A DNA stretch of 64,000 bases. Origin: Lachnospiraceae bacterium (GTDB lineage Bacteria > Bacillota > Clostridia > Lachnospirales > Lachnospiraceae). Below are positions 8,930 through 18,098 of this stretch, piece by piece. Numbering within the stretch: the stretch's first letter is position 1; the number at the start of each line of letters is the position of its first letter. The notes under the pieces were generated by a model, which was not told the DNA's origin, ran no database searches, and saw only the letters and a list, made by a program, of their open reading frames with translations. The stretch spans positions 1 to 64,000 of the forward strand of contig JAQXTA010000008.1 of the NCBI GenBank assembly GCA_029219245.1, read 5' to 3'. Position numbers and translations under genes: made by a program.

Positions 8930-9601
8930 TTATGCTTTTGATCCTTCCGATTCTTTCTTGTCTTTTTTATGTGTCAGGTAAGTTTTCCTCTCTTCTCCTT
9001 TAAGAAGACGGACAATATTTTCTCTGTGCTTATAATATGCCATAATAGTCAAAAAGGCGGCTATTATGTATAATTCAATCAATTGTGCCTGATTCATACC
9101 AAAAACTCCCATCTGTCCAAGTACAACCATTTCAATCATAAATCCCGCATACACAAGCAGAGATCCAAGTGATACATAATGTGTCGTACAAAATGCACCG
9201 AAGAATAAGATGACTCCTACCGGTATAAAATACGGATGGAAAGAAAGAATCAATCCGGCTGTTGCTGCAATCCCTTTGCCTCCTTTAAAGTGCAGATAAA
9301 ACGGAAAATTATGTCCCAAAATGGCACCTGCCGCTGCATAGAGTTTTAATAAATATATGATATCCGCATGACTTTTTCCAAAAAGAAGATTTGCCGCTAC
9401 TACTGCCATAATACATTTTAAAATATCACCTAATAATACAATCAGACCGGCTTTGGTACCAAGCACCCGCATGGTATTCGTTGTACCTGCATTTCCGCTT
9501 CCGTAATCTCTGATATCAATTCCATGTAGCTTTCCATAAATATAAGCGGTCTGGAAAAGCCCTAAAACATAACCAATTAACAAACAAATAATACGTTCCA
9601 C
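8930..9601 (-). CDS. plsY: Acyl-phosphate:glycerol-3-phosphate acyltransferase
   Basis: A 223-aa integral membrane protein with about five hydrophobic segments. It transfers the acyl group of acyl-phosphate (made by PlsX, encoded at 44675-45706) to glycerol-3-phosphate, giving lysophosphatidic acid. Conserved PlsY loops are visible: GSGNAGTTNTMRVLG, GHNFPFYLHFKGGKG, and the C-terminal RHREN-like YKHRENIVRLLKGEE. The start is a GTG three nt after the der stop, with the ribosome-binding site inside the end of der. The tail is a lysine-rich cytosolic extension. Confidence 0.96.
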   Translation of the reverse strand: MERIICLLIGYVLGLFQTAYIYGKLHGIDIRDYGSGNAGTTNTMRVLGTKAGLIVLLGDILKCIMAVVAANLLFGKSHADIIYLLKLYAAAGAILGHNFPFYLHFKGGKGIAATAGLILSFHPYFIPVGVILFFGAFCTTHYVSLGSLLVYAGFMIEMVVLGQMGVFGMNQAQLIELYIIAAFLTIMAYYKHRENIVRLLKGEERKTYLTHKKDKKESEGSKA

Positions 9602-9602
9602 T

Positions 9603-10940
9603 TTACTTACTTTCCTTTCTTTCTCTTATGATAAATTTAAGCGGTGTTCCTTTAAACCCAAAGGTTTCCCGAATCTGATTTTCAATGTATCTGGTATAAG
9701 AAAAGTGCATCAATTCCTTATCGTTTACAAAAATAACAAAGGTCGGCGGTTTTACTGCCACCTGTGTTATATAATATAAACGAAGTCTTTTTCCTTTATC
9801 GGATGGTGGCTGCTGCATGGCAACCGCTTCCGCCATAATTTCATTCAGCACCCCGGTTGCTACACGCATGGAATGGTTTTCATAAACAACGTCAATTAAC
9901 TCAAAAAGCTTCGGAAGTCTCTGTCCTGTTACCGCCGAAACAAAAGTAATTTCTGCATAAGGCATGAAGGAAAGAACCTGCCGTACCTTCTGTGTGAATT
10001 GATTGACGGTTTTATTATCTTTTTCAATTGCATCCCACTTATTGACCGCAATAATGACTGCCTTTCCTCTGTCATGTGCAATACCCGCTATCTTGGCATC
10101 CTGCTCTGTAACACCCTCTACGGCGTCAATAACCAGAATCACAATATCAGCACGCTCCACCGCCGAAACCGTACGGATAATCATGTAACGTTCCAATTCT
10201 TCTTTTATTTTGTTTTTACGGCGAAGACCTGCTGTATCAATAAAAATATATTCTTTTCCCTGGTATGTGATTTCCGTATCGATGGCATCCCGCGTTGTTC
10301 CGGCAATATCCGATACAATTACCCGGTTTTCTCCTACTAATTTATTGATAATAGAAGATTTCCCCACATTCGGTTTCCCGACGATTGCCACCTTAATTCT
10401 ATCATCCTCTTCTTCCTGTGTAAGCTCCTTATCAAAGTAAGAAGAAACTTCATCTAACAGTTCTCCGATTCCCAGTCTGTTTACGGAAGAAATAGGGAAT
10501 GGTTCCCCGATACCCAGATTATAAAATTCATACACATCTGCCATATATTTCTTAAAATCGTCTACTTTATTTACCGCAAGCACAATTGGTTTTTTCGAAC
10601 GGCGCAGCATATCGGCCACTTTGGAATCCGCATCCACAAGCCCCTGTTTCACGTCCACCATAAAAATAATGACATCTGCAGTATCAATGGCAATCTGTGC
10701 CTGTTCACGCATCTGTGACAAAATAATATCTTTACTTTCCGGTTCAATACCGCCTGTATCAATCAAAGTAAAACTCATATCCAGCCAGGTAATATCCGCA
10801 TAGATTCTATCGCGCGTAATGCCCGGTGTGTCTTTTACAATAGAAATTTTTTCACCTGCCAATGCATTAAACAGAGTAGATTTTCCTACATTTGGTCTTC
10901 CTACCACTGCTACAATCGGCTTGGTTTTCTTCTTTCCCAT
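9603..10940 (-). CDS. der: Ribosome biogenesis GTPase Der (EngA)
   Basis: At 445 aa, this has the tandem-GTPase architecture unique to Der. The first G domain has GRPNVGKST with DTGG and NKVD; the second has GKPNVGKSS with DTAG and NKWD. A C-terminal KH-like domain ends in [14 protein letters not shown]. Der is required for 50S subunit maturation. The ATG follows AGAAGGAGATT. It lies between the DUF512 gene (11 nt upstream) and plsY. Confidence 0.98.
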   Translation of the reverse strand: MGKKKTKPIVAVVGRPNVGKSTLFNALAGEKISIVKDTPGITRDRIYADITWLDMSFTLIDTGGIEPESKDIILSQMREQAQIAIDTADVIIFMVDVKQGLVDADSKVADMLRRSKKPIVLAVNKVDDFKKYMADVYEFYNLGIGEPFPISSVNRLGIGELLDEVSSYFDKELTQEEEDDRIKVAIVGKPNVGKSSIINKLVGENRVIVSDIAGTTRDAIDTEITYQGKEYIFIDTAGLRRKNKIKEELERYMIIRTVSAVERADIVILVIDAVEGVTEQDAKIAGIAHDRGKAVIIAVNKWDAIEKDNKTVNQFTQKVRQVLSFMPYAEITFVSAVTGQRLPKLFELIDVVYENHSMRVATGVLNEIMAEAVAMQQPPSDKGKRLRLYYITQVAVKPPTFVIFVNDKELMHFSYTRYIENQIRETFGFKGTPLKFIIRERKESK

Positions 10941-10951
10941 ATAATCTCCTT

Positions 10952-12295
10952 CTACTCAAGTTCCAAAACCGTATTAACAAAATCATATCCGCTTGATTTT
11001 ACAATATCTATCTTCACTTGTAAAGTTTTTTCCATTTCTGGTACAGTTATATCATCCAGAAAATAATCTTCACCGCTTCGAAGTACATTTTGCGGCAGAA
11101 GAATTTTCTTTCCGAGTACTTTTCCCTGTAACTGTTTCATAATATCCTGTCCGGTTAAAAGTCCGGACACCGTAATCCGTTCTCCAAAAAATTCATTGGT
11201 TATGGCATAGACATAAATCTTCAGATGCGGTATTTTCTGCATCATCTCTTCTGCCATCTGTCTGATATACGGATACGCCAGCTTACCGGTAACTAAGGAA
11301 AGCTCTTTGACAGTATCCATAGCTTCATATTTTTTCAGAATTTCTTCCATCGGAAGCTTCGACATGGCATCTGTAAATTCTTCCCGTAAAAGCCGAAGCA
11401 TGCCGACACCGTTTTCAAGCTGCAGATATCCATCATAACGTTCTTCTTCCGGCAGCTCCTGTTCTGCCAGAATATACCATTCATCAGAAGCATGAATAAA
11501 ATGAAGTCCATATTCGGGATATATTTTATTCTGCCATTTATGCACACATTCCAAAACTTTTACGGCATCTTCCTTTTCAAACGGTTCGAGTGGGAAAAGT
11601 CCCTCCCGATACTTCGACAATCCCACTGGTACAACCGATACACTTTCCAGATGCGGCAGATAAGCTGTTAAATCCGCGATACTCCGTTCCAGCTCCTCTC
11701 CGTCATTAATGCCCTTGCACAATACAATCTGTCCGTTCATGGTAATGCCTGCTTCATAGAGCTTTTTTACTTGTTTCAAAGCCTTTCCTGCAAAACGGTT
11801 GTTTAACATTTTGCAGCGAAGCTCCGGATTCGTAGTCTGGAATGAAATATTGATTGGCGACAAATGATATTGGATAATTCTGGCTACGTCCTCATCTGAC
11901 ATATTCGTTAAAGTCACATAATTTCCCTGCAAAAAGGACAATCTGGAATCATCATCTTTAAAATACAATGTTTCCCTCATCCCCTTTGGCATCTGGTCGA
12001 TAAAGCAGAAAATACATTTATTATGGCAGGAACGATAATCATCCATCAGACCATTTTCAAATTCCACACCTAAATCTTCCTCATATTCTTTGTCAATTTC
12101 CAAAAGCCATTCTTCTCCGTCCGCTTTTTTGACTAAAACTTCTATATATTCATTCTGTATCAGATATTGATAGTCGAAGATATCCTTGATATCCTTCCCA
12201 TCTATCTGAAGCAACGTATCGCCCACTTCAATGCCCATTTCTTCTGCGATGGAATCCGGTAAGATACGTTTGATGATGTGCTGTGTATTTTTCAT
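10952..12295 (-). CDS. DUF512 radical-SAM-like protein with N-terminal PDZ domain
   Basis: The protein has 447 aa. Residues 5-60 form a PDZ-like domain ([20 protein letters not shown]). A CX3CX2C cluster (Cys90, Cys94, Cys97 in [10 protein letters not shown]) would bind the 4Fe-4S cluster of a radical SAM protein. The DUF512 C-terminal region follows (including [10 protein letters not shown] and the final NTVLELE). The family is widespread in Clostridia and is usually encoded next to der; its reaction is unknown. The ATG is preceded by AAAGG. It is the first gene of the DUF512-der-plsY-gpsA operon, downstream of a structured, repeated leader. Confidence 0.88.
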   Translation of the reverse strand: MKNTQHIIKRILPDSIAEEMGIEVGDTLLQIDGKDIKDIFDYQYLIQNEYIEVLVKKADGEEWLLEIDKEYEEDLGVEFENGLMDDYRSCHNKCIFCFIDQMPKGMRETLYFKDDDSRLSFLQGNYVTLTNMSDEDVARIIQYHLSPINISFQTTNPELRCKMLNNRFAGKALKQVKKLYEAGITMNGQIVLCKGINDGEELERSIADLTAYLPHLESVSVVPVGLSKYREGLFPLEPFEKEDAVKVLECVHKWQNKIYPEYGLHFIHASDEWYILAEQELPEEERYDGYLQLENGVGMLRLLREEFTDAMSKLPMEEILKKYEAMDTVKELSLVTGKLAYPYIRQMAEEMMQKIPHLKIYVYAITNEFFGERITVSGLLTGQDIMKQLQGKVLGKKILLPQNVLRSGEDYFLDDITVPEMEKTLQVKIDIVKSSGYDFVNTVLELE

Positions 12296-12313
12296 ATAGA
12301 ATAAAACCTTTCC

Positions 12314-12369
12314 AAACCATGCTCAGCTCGATGCCGCTTCGCTTCATCTCGCTGTCGGGCTGCGCCCTA
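12314..12369 (-). repeat. 56-nt direct repeat, copy 1
   Basis: This 56-nt unit is identical to the copy at 12380-12435, with 10 nt between them (period 66). It is far more GC-rich than its surroundings. Read on the minus strand it contains two potential hairpins: GGGC-GCA-GCCC, and CAGC-GA-GATG-loop-CATC-GA-GCTG, in which the two GA dinucleotides face each other as tandem G-A mismatches. No other copy is present in the window. Confidence 0.9.
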
Positions 12370-12379
12370 CATCTTCTTA

Positions 12380-12435
12380 AAACCATGCTCAGCTCGATGC
12401 CGCTTCGCTTCATCTCGCTGTCGGGCTGCGCCCTA
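12380..12435 (-). repeat. 56-nt direct repeat, copy 2
   Basis: Exact second copy of the unit at 12314-12369, with the same predicted two-hairpin fold. Perfect identity over 56 nt in non-coding DNA implies recent duplication or gene conversion, or selection on the RNA or DNA structure. Confidence 0.9.
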
Positions 12436-12445
12436 TACCGTAATC

Positions 12446-12488
12446 CAATATCATCCGAGTGAATGCAAGCATTCCTCGTCTGATATTG
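12446..12488 (-). other. Long imperfect hairpin in the predicted 5' leader of the DUF512 operon
   Basis: The arms pair as CAATATCA/TGATATTG (8 bp), a 2x2 mismatch, CGAG/CTCG (4 bp), a single bulged base, and GAATG/CATTC (5 bp), closing a CAAG loop. No T-run follows on either strand, so it does not look like an intrinsic terminator. It lies about 20 nt downstream of the predicted start of the DUF512 operon transcript. Confidence 0.75.
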
Positions 12489-12512
12489 TCTTCCGCTGCA
12501 TGGTTTATCTTA

Positions 12513-12541
12513 ATCATAATATAAAAATCTTGACGTGTCAC
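12513..12541 (-). promoter_or_regulatory. Candidate promoter of the DUF512-der-plsY-gpsA operon
   Basis: On the minus strand, GTGACA (12541-12536) and TATGAT (12518-12513) are separated by 17 nt; each hexamer is one base from consensus. Its -35 abuts the -35 of the divergent prs promoter. This start would give an untranslated leader of about 210 nt. Confidence 0.6.
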
Positions 12542-12558
12542 TAGCATAATGTTATAAA
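12530..12558 (+). promoter_or_regulatory. Candidate prs promoter
   Basis: TTGACG (12530-12535) and TATAAA (12553-12558) are separated by 17 nt, ending 35 nt before the prs ATG. The core overlaps that of the minus-strand promoter, so RNA polymerase could occupy only one at a time. Confidence 0.7.
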
Positions 12559-12593
12559 GTAAATGACATATTTTTTTAAGATTGGAGATTATC

Positions 12594-13787
12594 ATGCCTA
12601 ATATAGAACAGTTGGAAACCGCAATGCCGGTTGCTCCGATTAAACTTTTGACTACGGAAGCAGCCCTTCCGTTAGCCCGTAATATCAATCACTATCTGGT
12701 AAACTTCAGACAAAGTCTTAACAATAGTTTTAAAAACGATCCTGCTTTTCATGGTTATGTGGAGGACAATTATCTTATTGAAGTAAGCTGTCCTCGTTTC
12801 GGAAGCGGTGAAGGCAAGGCTGTTTTAACAACATCTGTCAGAGGTAAGGATATATTTATACTGACGGATGTATGTAATCACAGTATTACCTATAAAATGA
12901 ATGGTTATTTAAATCATATGTCACCCGACGACCATTATCAGGATTTAAAGAGAATTATTTCTGCCATTGATGGAAAAGCACATCGAATCAATGTCATTAT
13001 GCCTTTTTTGTACGAAGGCAGACAGCACAAAAGAAACGGGCGGGAATCCTTAGACTGTGCATATGCGATTAAGGAGTTAATGAATATGGGTGTCTCCAAT
13101 TTTATTACTTTCGATGCCCACGATCCAAGAGTACAGAATTCAGTTCCCTTAAAGGGCTTCGATAATTTTATTCCTCCCTATCAGTTTATGCGTGCACTTC
13201 TACGTGCAGAGAACGATTTGATTATTGATAAGGAGCATACCATCGTCATCAGTCCGGATGAAGGTGCTCTCGACAGAGCTGTCTATTTCGCCAATGTTCT
13301 TGGTGTCGATACCGGTATGTTCTACAAACGGCGTGATTACTCTACTATTATAAACGGTAAAAATCCAATAGTTGCACATGAATTTCTGGGTGACAACATT
13401 GACGGTAAAGATGTTATCATCATTGATGACATGATAGCTTCCGGCGGCAGTATGATTGATACGGCAAAACAGTTGAAAAAAATGAATGCAAAGCGCGTTT
13501 TCATCTGCTGTACCTTTGGCCTTTTTACAGAAGGCTTACACGCTTTTGATGACGCTTATGAAAAATGTTACTTTGATCGTATTATTACCACAAATCTCTG
13601 CTATCAACCACCGGAATTAAAGGAAAAGCCTTATTACGAAGAAGCCGATATGAGCAAATTTATTGCTTCTATCATTGATTTTATGAATCATGATGCTTCC
13701 ATGGCAAATATTTATACTCCAACCGAGAAAATTCACAGCATTCTTGCCAAATACAACAACCGAGAAGAAAATCCTCTGGATAACTGA
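12594..13787 (+). CDS. prs: Ribose-phosphate pyrophosphokinase (long form)
   Basis: The ATG at 12594 follows GGAG at a 6-nt spacing; a TTG 12 nt earlier is less likely. The product is 397 aa, longer than the usual ~315-aa Prs but similar to the long form I associate with Lachnospiraceae. It makes PRPP from ribose-5-phosphate and ATP for purine, pyrimidine, histidine and NAD synthesis. The PRPP-binding loop is DDMIASGGSM. Also visible are FDAHDPR and VISPDEGALDRA, matching the flexible-loop and metal-binding regions. It is monocistronic, with a strong terminator downstream. Confidence 0.92.
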   Translation: MPNIEQLETAMPVAPIKLLTTEAALPLARNINHYLVNFRQSLNNSFKNDPAFHGYVEDNYLIEVSCPRFGSGEGKAVLTTSVRGKDIFILTDVCNHSITYKMNGYLNHMSPDDHYQDLKRIISAIDGKAHRINVIMPFLYEGRQHKRNGRESLDCAYAIKELMNMGVSNFITFDAHDPRVQNSVPLKGFDNFIPPYQFMRALLRAENDLIIDKEHTIVISPDEGALDRAVYFANVLGVDTGMFYKRRDYSTIINGKNPIVAHEFLGDNIDGKDVIIIDDMIASGGSMIDTAKQLKKMNAKRVFICCTFGLFTEGLHAFDDAYEKCYFDRIITTNLCYQPPELKEKPYYEEADMSKFIASIIDFMNHDASMANIYTPTEKIHSILAKYNNREENPLDN

Positions 13788-13800
13788 TTTTTACAAACGG

Positions 13801-13829
13801 AAGGGTTCGACAATGATTGTCGAACCCTT
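13801..13829. terminator. Terminator shared by prs and the convergent histidine kinase gene
   Basis: A 13-bp perfect stem (AAGGGTTCGACAA / TTGTCGAACCCTT) closes a 3-nt loop between convergent genes. It is followed by a T-rich tract on the plus strand; on the minus strand the tail is less uniform. Confidence 0.85.
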
Positions 13830-13837
13830 CTTCTTTC

Positions 13838-16384
13838 TTATTTCATCTGTAAAATTGGAAATGTCATAATAACCTTAAACAAATCGCCATCTAACTGAAT
13901 TTCAAACGTTCCATTTTGTGCTTCTGTCAGATTTTTAGCAATGGAAAGACCAAGACCGCTTCCTTCCGTTGTTCTTGACTCGTCCCCTCGAATAAATCGT
14001 TCTGTCAGTTCCTGCGGATTACAGTTAAGTTCCATAGCCGAAATATTTTTAATGGATATCTCAACTCGTTCTTTTCCTGCTTCCTCCTGCTGTTCCCTGT
14101 GGCCGATTGCTACATAGACTCTCGTTCCTTCCAGTGCATACTTATAAATATTATTGAACAGATTCTCCATCACACGCCAGATTCTTCTGCTGTCGGCCTC
14201 AATAATCACATTGGACGCATTGATATTCATTACGGTTGTCAGATTCTTCTGTTCAAATTTTTCTGAAAACTCTCCTATTGTCTGGTTCATCAGTTCTGTC
14301 AGATTAATCTTTTCAAAATGAAGGTTGATATTACCGGAGGATATCTTGCTTGCCTCCACCAGATCATCGGTAAGCTGTTTTAATCGCTGTGATTTTTCAT
14401 CCAGTACCTTGATATAATTTCTGACACGCTCATTGTCTACTTCTTCCCTTTTAATCAAATCCACATAGTTGATAATAGAAGTAAGCGGTGTTTTAATATC
14501 ATGGGAAACATTTGTAATCAAATCCGCCTTCATACGTTCATCCTTCATGCTGACTTCTACCGCATCTTTGATGCTATTTCCAATACTATTAACGGATTTT
14601 GCAAGTACCAGATTATCACCATGCAAATTATACTCATCAATCTGATAAGCAAAGCTTCCTTCTGTGATTTTCTCAATTCCCTTTACAATATTCTGCCGTT
14701 CTTTTACATCATGATATAATAAAATTCCAACAAAAGCATCCACAATAACAGCTACTACAATACCAATTCCGGTTATCACCATCAACAAATTGAATAACAG
14801 GAAAATAATGTACGGTACCCATGTCCGGATAACAATATTTCCATTGTCGTACACTTCCCATATAAGCAGTGAGATTTTGTGTATCAAACGCTTCAAGTAG
14901 CTGTTTTTCCAAAGTACCTTTGCCTTAATTCTTCTTACCAGACTATAAAAGAAGAAAAAGACAATAATATCTATAAAGAAAGTAATAATACCTACCGCAA
15001 CTTTAAACCCAATTGAATAGATATCCCCATAACTCCAGAATTCATTACAGTTACTTATCACAAACTCTGCTGCAAATGCAAGGACAAATGTCGTCATAAT
15101 TCCTAATAATGCGGCAATCTCTGTGGGTATCCTGTCAAACTTCGTCAATCGGATAATTTCATTTCCCTCTTCATCCGTATCTCTTCCCGTCTTCATCGTC
15201 AAATAAACAATGATAACCAGATACAAAACCCCTGCTGTTACCGCAAGGACAATCCACTGCCAGAAATACGGAAGATAGTTTTGGAACCCTCTTGCCCCCT
15301 CTGCAAACGCATCGTATACCGGATAATCAGTATCCACTGCAATCCAGATTTTAATATCTTCCGGATACGCATAATCATATTCCTGTACAATATCCCTGAC
15401 GGTACCTTCTGCAATCGCAGAATTGCTTTCATAGACCATTTCTGCCGGACTATAATAGAGATATTTGCAGTTACCATCCATATATTCGGAAATATCATCC
15501 ACATCAAAATCTTCTATATTGGTGAAATATTCCGTATGTTCTCCCACTGTCTTTTCAATGTAGTAACGGATATTGGAATTCTCGGCAGCATAATACTCAT
15601 TATAATTCTGATATTCATCATAATTATAGGAAAGGCTGTCCATTGCCGTACTGACATTGTAACAGAGTGCATCATAATTAGCCCAGTCAGCCGTATACTC
15701 TTCAATGTTTTTTCCGTCTACGGTTTTATAACGGTTTATCAGAATCTGTTGACAAACTGTTTCCGTAGTTTCTTCTATATTATCACCGTTGTCCTCTTCA
15801 TACAGCATATTGGAGGACACATCATTTACAAAAGTATACGAACCGATGTCTGATTTTAAATAATTTGCGTCCGATGTATTATAATATTTACTGTTTGGAT
15901 CAACAATCGTCACCATCGTTTTATCTGAAAGGAACTCCTCTGCCTGCGCAGCAGTCATATACATCTCAGAATATTCCCTGCCATACTTTGCCCATTTCAG
16001 TAAATCTTCCAGATAATATCTGGCAGTGACATATTGCTCGGGCAACCCTAAATCACGATAGTTATAGGCAGTTACATCAATTATTTTCTTACCGTCAAAT
16101 TTGCCGTCTGTTTCTAACTGGCTTCTGACAACACCAAAGCGGATAATATCAGCAACCGAACGACCATATATCGTATTAAAAAGTTCTGATTCCTCATATG
16201 TCTTTTCCTGGTCTGATGCATAAAGGCTGTACCGGCTGCTTCCCGACAATCCATCAATTACTACCGTAGAACCGGTAGTTACGATCAGAACCGTTACCAC
16301 CACAATTACCAGCATGATGTGTTGCAGTACATGCAAAAATCCCCGCAGTCTTCTGCCATTTTTTGGTTTCTTTTTGTTTCCCAT
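13838..16384 (-). CDS. Sensor histidine kinase with large extracytoplasmic domain
   Basis: I chose the ATG at 16384 because GGGAGGAAA sits just upstream; an ATG 24 nt earlier lacks a site. The protein is 848 aa. One N-terminal helix (about residues 15-42) precedes a Tyr-, Asn- and Asp-rich outside domain of roughly 325 residues, then four or five helices, a HAMP-like segment, and the kinase core. The H-box is NVSHDIKTPLTS (about His628), the N-box is MENLFNNIYKYA, and the G2 box is GSGLGLSIAK. The usual DxGxG box reads KNISAMEL, a variant I recall from a clostridial kinase family. The partner regulator is encoded 32 nt upstream. Confidence 0.9.
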   Translation of the reverse strand: MGNKKKPKNGRRLRGFLHVLQHIMLVIVVVTVLIVTTGSTVVIDGLSGSSRYSLYASDQEKTYEESELFNTIYGRSVADIIRFGVVRSQLETDGKFDGKKIIDVTAYNYRDLGLPEQYVTARYYLEDLLKWAKYGREYSEMYMTAAQAEEFLSDKTMVTIVDPNSKYYNTSDANYLKSDIGSYTFVNDVSSNMLYEEDNGDNIEETTETVCQQILINRYKTVDGKNIEEYTADWANYDALCYNVSTAMDSLSYNYDEYQNYNEYYAAENSNIRYYIEKTVGEHTEYFTNIEDFDVDDISEYMDGNCKYLYYSPAEMVYESNSAIAEGTVRDIVQEYDYAYPEDIKIWIAVDTDYPVYDAFAEGARGFQNYLPYFWQWIVLAVTAGVLYLVIIVYLTMKTGRDTDEEGNEIIRLTKFDRIPTEIAALLGIMTTFVLAFAAEFVISNCNEFWSYGDIYSIGFKVAVGIITFFIDIIVFFFFYSLVRRIKAKVLWKNSYLKRLIHKISLLIWEVYDNGNIVIRTWVPYIIFLLFNLLMVITGIGIVVAVIVDAFVGILLYHDVKERQNIVKGIEKITEGSFAYQIDEYNLHGDNLVLAKSVNSIGNSIKDAVEVSMKDERMKADLITNVSHDIKTPLTSIINYVDLIKREEVDNERVRNYIKVLDEKSQRLKQLTDDLVEASKISSGNINLHFEKINLTELMNQTIGEFSEKFEQKNLTTVMNINASNVIIEADSRRIWRVMENLFNNIYKYALEGTRVYVAIGHREQQEEAGKERVEISIKNISAMELNCNPQELTERFIRGDESRTTEGSGLGLSIAKNLTEAQNGTFEIQLDGDLFKVIMTFPILQMK

Positions 16385-16416
16385 AGTTTCCTCCCACAAT
16401 AATCCCATCTTATGTA

Positions 16417-17109
16417 TTATTGCTTTTCAATTTTGTATCCTACTCCCCATACAACCTTTAAATATCTTGGTTCTTTGGGATTGATTTCAATTTTTTCCCG
16501 GATATGACGAATGTGGACAGCCACCGTATTGTCTGCTCCGATGGCTTCTTCGTTCCAGATACTTTCATAAATCTGGTCAATAGAGAAAACTCTGCCACAA
16601 TTTTTCACAAGCAAAAGCAGTATATTGTATTCAATCGGAGTTAACTTCACTTGTTCACCATCTACCGTCACTTCCTTTGTATCATCATTGATGCAAAGAC
16701 CACCCACCTGAAAAAGTGCATTGTTTTCCACATTCAGATTCCCCAGCATGGTATAACGTCTTAAATTGGATTTTACTCTCGCAACCAGTTCTAGCGGATT
16801 AAAAGGCTTTGTTACATAGTCATCTGCACCGATATTAAGTCCAAGAATTTTATCGCTGTCTTCAGACTTGGCAGAGAGAATAATAATAGGGATGCTGGAA
16901 TACTCACGAATTTTCAAAGTAGCATGAATGCCATCCAGTTTTGGCATCATCACATCAATAATCAAAAGATGAATAGTATTTTCCTTTAATACCTTAATTG
17001 CCTGTTCTCCATCATATGCTTTGAAAACCTGATATCCTTCCTGCAACAGATAGATTTCAATTGCATCCACAATTTCTCTGTCATCATCGCATACTAAAAT
17101 ATTCGCCAT
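16417..17109 (-). CDS. OmpR/PhoB-family response regulator
   Basis: The start is the second of two adjacent ATGs (17109), well spaced from AGAGGTG, giving 230 aa. The receiver has ILVCDDD, phospho-Asp in LLIIDVMMPKLDG, and KPFNPLE. The winged-helix DNA-binding domain follows (LTPIEYNILLLLVKNCGRVF, AVHIRHIREKIE, VWGVGYKIE). It is encoded directly before its kinase, so the two are a cognate pair. Targets are unknown; the neighbours give no clue. Confidence 0.94.
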   Translation of the reverse strand: MANILVCDDDREIVDAIEIYLLQEGYQVFKAYDGEQAIKVLKENTIHLLIIDVMMPKLDGIHATLKIREYSSIPIIILSAKSEDSDKILGLNIGADDYVTKPFNPLELVARVKSNLRRYTMLGNLNVENNALFQVGGLCINDDTKEVTVDGEQVKLTPIEYNILLLLVKNCGRVFSIDQIYESIWNEEAIGADNTVAVHIRHIREKIEINPKEPRYLKVVWGVGYKIEKQ

Positions 17110-17225
17110 CATTTCACCTCTTTCGTTTTTTCTTTTTGTTTTTAAGTTGTCCTTTGTCTTCATCCTCTATATTGATTGAATCATGAAAACATAAAGGAAA
17201 ATATGGGAATTTTTTTAAAAATTTC

Positions 17226-18095
17226 TTAAGTTTCCTGTTTTTCCGGCAAAAGTCCCAGAAAAGCTCCTAAATTACCGCGTCTTCCCTGACTTGCCCGATG
17301 GGAAAACAGATATTGCGGATTACAACAGGTACAGATATCTGTTACCTGTATATTCTCCGGTCTTACGCCTGCTTCCTGTAGCACAATCTGATTTGCTTTC
17401 CACAAATTGAGCTGGTATTTGCCATTTCCTTTATCATATAGAATTTCTTTTCCTTGTTCCGACCCGGAAAATTCCTGATAAAATACCTCCGCCACATCAC
17501 TGCTTACCTCATAACACTCCTGACAGATAGAAGGCCCTATTGCAGCAACCACATTCTCTGCTCTCGTTCCAAATTCTTTTGTCATCGCCTCTATCGTATG
17601 CTGCCCCATTCTGCCTACGGTTCCCCGCCAGCCCGAATGAGACAGTCCGATTGCTCTTTCTTTGGTATCTATGAAAAAAAGCGGTACACAATCCGCATAA
17701 AAAGTAGCCAGAATAATTCCAGGAACATTGGTAATCAATCCATCCACATCCGTATAATCCTTTGGGATAATAATACCTTTTCCACAGTCCTTCCTATTTA
17801 CCATCCGCACATTAGTCGTATGTGTCTGATCCGAACAAACCATATCAGACACTTCACCTCCAAGCACTTTGGCAATCCTTCGATAATTTTCATCTACCGC
17901 TTCTTTTTTGTCTCCTCTGGAATAACTCAGATTCATGGAACTGAAGATTCCTTCACTGACACCGCCCAAACGGGTAGAAAAAAGATGTCTGACAAGTCCG
18001 GTTGCTTCTAAAAGCGGAAATGTCAGATATTCTACACCATCTTTTCTATTCTGTTTCACCTGTACCGGATTCGGCTTTCTTCTTACCTCCGTCAT
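17226..18095 (-). CDS. pgeF: Multicopper polyphenol oxidase/laccase-domain protein (PgeF/YfiH family)
   Basis: A 289-aa cytosolic protein of the YlmD/YfiH family. Members act as purine nucleoside phosphorylase/adenosine deaminase enzymes, and E. coli PgeF removes wrongly incorporated residues from peptidoglycan precursors. The zinc-binding His and Cys residues lie in HSGWRGTVGRMGQ, CQECYEVS and the C-terminal CTCCNPQYLFSHRASQ. It starts 3 nt after the yraN stop, so it is co-transcribed with the rnhB-yraN cluster. The precise reaction cannot be settled by sequence; the family match is clear. Confidence 0.88.
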   Translation of the reverse strand: MTEVRRKPNPVQVKQNRKDGVEYLTFPLLEATGLVRHLFSTRLGGVSEGIFSSMNLSYSRGDKKEAVDENYRRIAKVLGGEVSDMVCSDQTHTTNVRMVNRKDCGKGIIIPKDYTDVDGLITNVPGIILATFYADCVPLFFIDTKERAIGLSHSGWRGTVGRMGQHTIEAMTKEFGTRAENVVAAIGPSICQECYEVSSDVAEVFYQEFSGSEQGKEILYDKGNGKYQLNLWKANQIVLQEAGVRPENIQVTDICTCCNPQYLFSHRASQGRRGNLGAFLGLLPEKQET

Positions 18096-18098
18096 CTG

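Larger units (their letters stand above)
12296..12593. other. Intergenic region between the DUF512 operon and prs
   Basis: This is the largest gene-free stretch, about 298 nt. From left to right it holds two copies of a 56-nt GC-rich repeat, a 43-nt imperfect hairpin, and two oppositely directed sigma-70-type promoters whose core regions overlap. I found no believable gene in it; the short open frames on the minus strand simply translate the repeats. Confidence 0.8.

Noticed and set aside
12228..12413. Small minus-strand peptide with a repeated MKRSGIELSMV segment
   Set aside because: The peptide repeat is only the translation of the 56-nt DNA repeats and then runs into the DUF512 gene in another frame; no separate ribosome-binding site supports it.
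12314..12435. CRISPR array
   Set aside because: Only two 56-nt repeats with a 10-nt gap; repeat and spacer sizes do not fit CRISPR and no cas gene is present.
15281..15853. A 190-codon plus-strand open frame
   Set aside because: Antisense to the extracytoplasmic domain of the histidine kinase; the Ile-rich translation is a reading artefact of Tyr/Asn/Asp codons.
13838..16384. Degenerate G1 box (KNIS) of the OmpR-paired kinase as a loss of function
   Set aside because: The N-box and G2 box are intact and this variant recurs in a family of clostridial kinases as I recall it, so it is probably functional.
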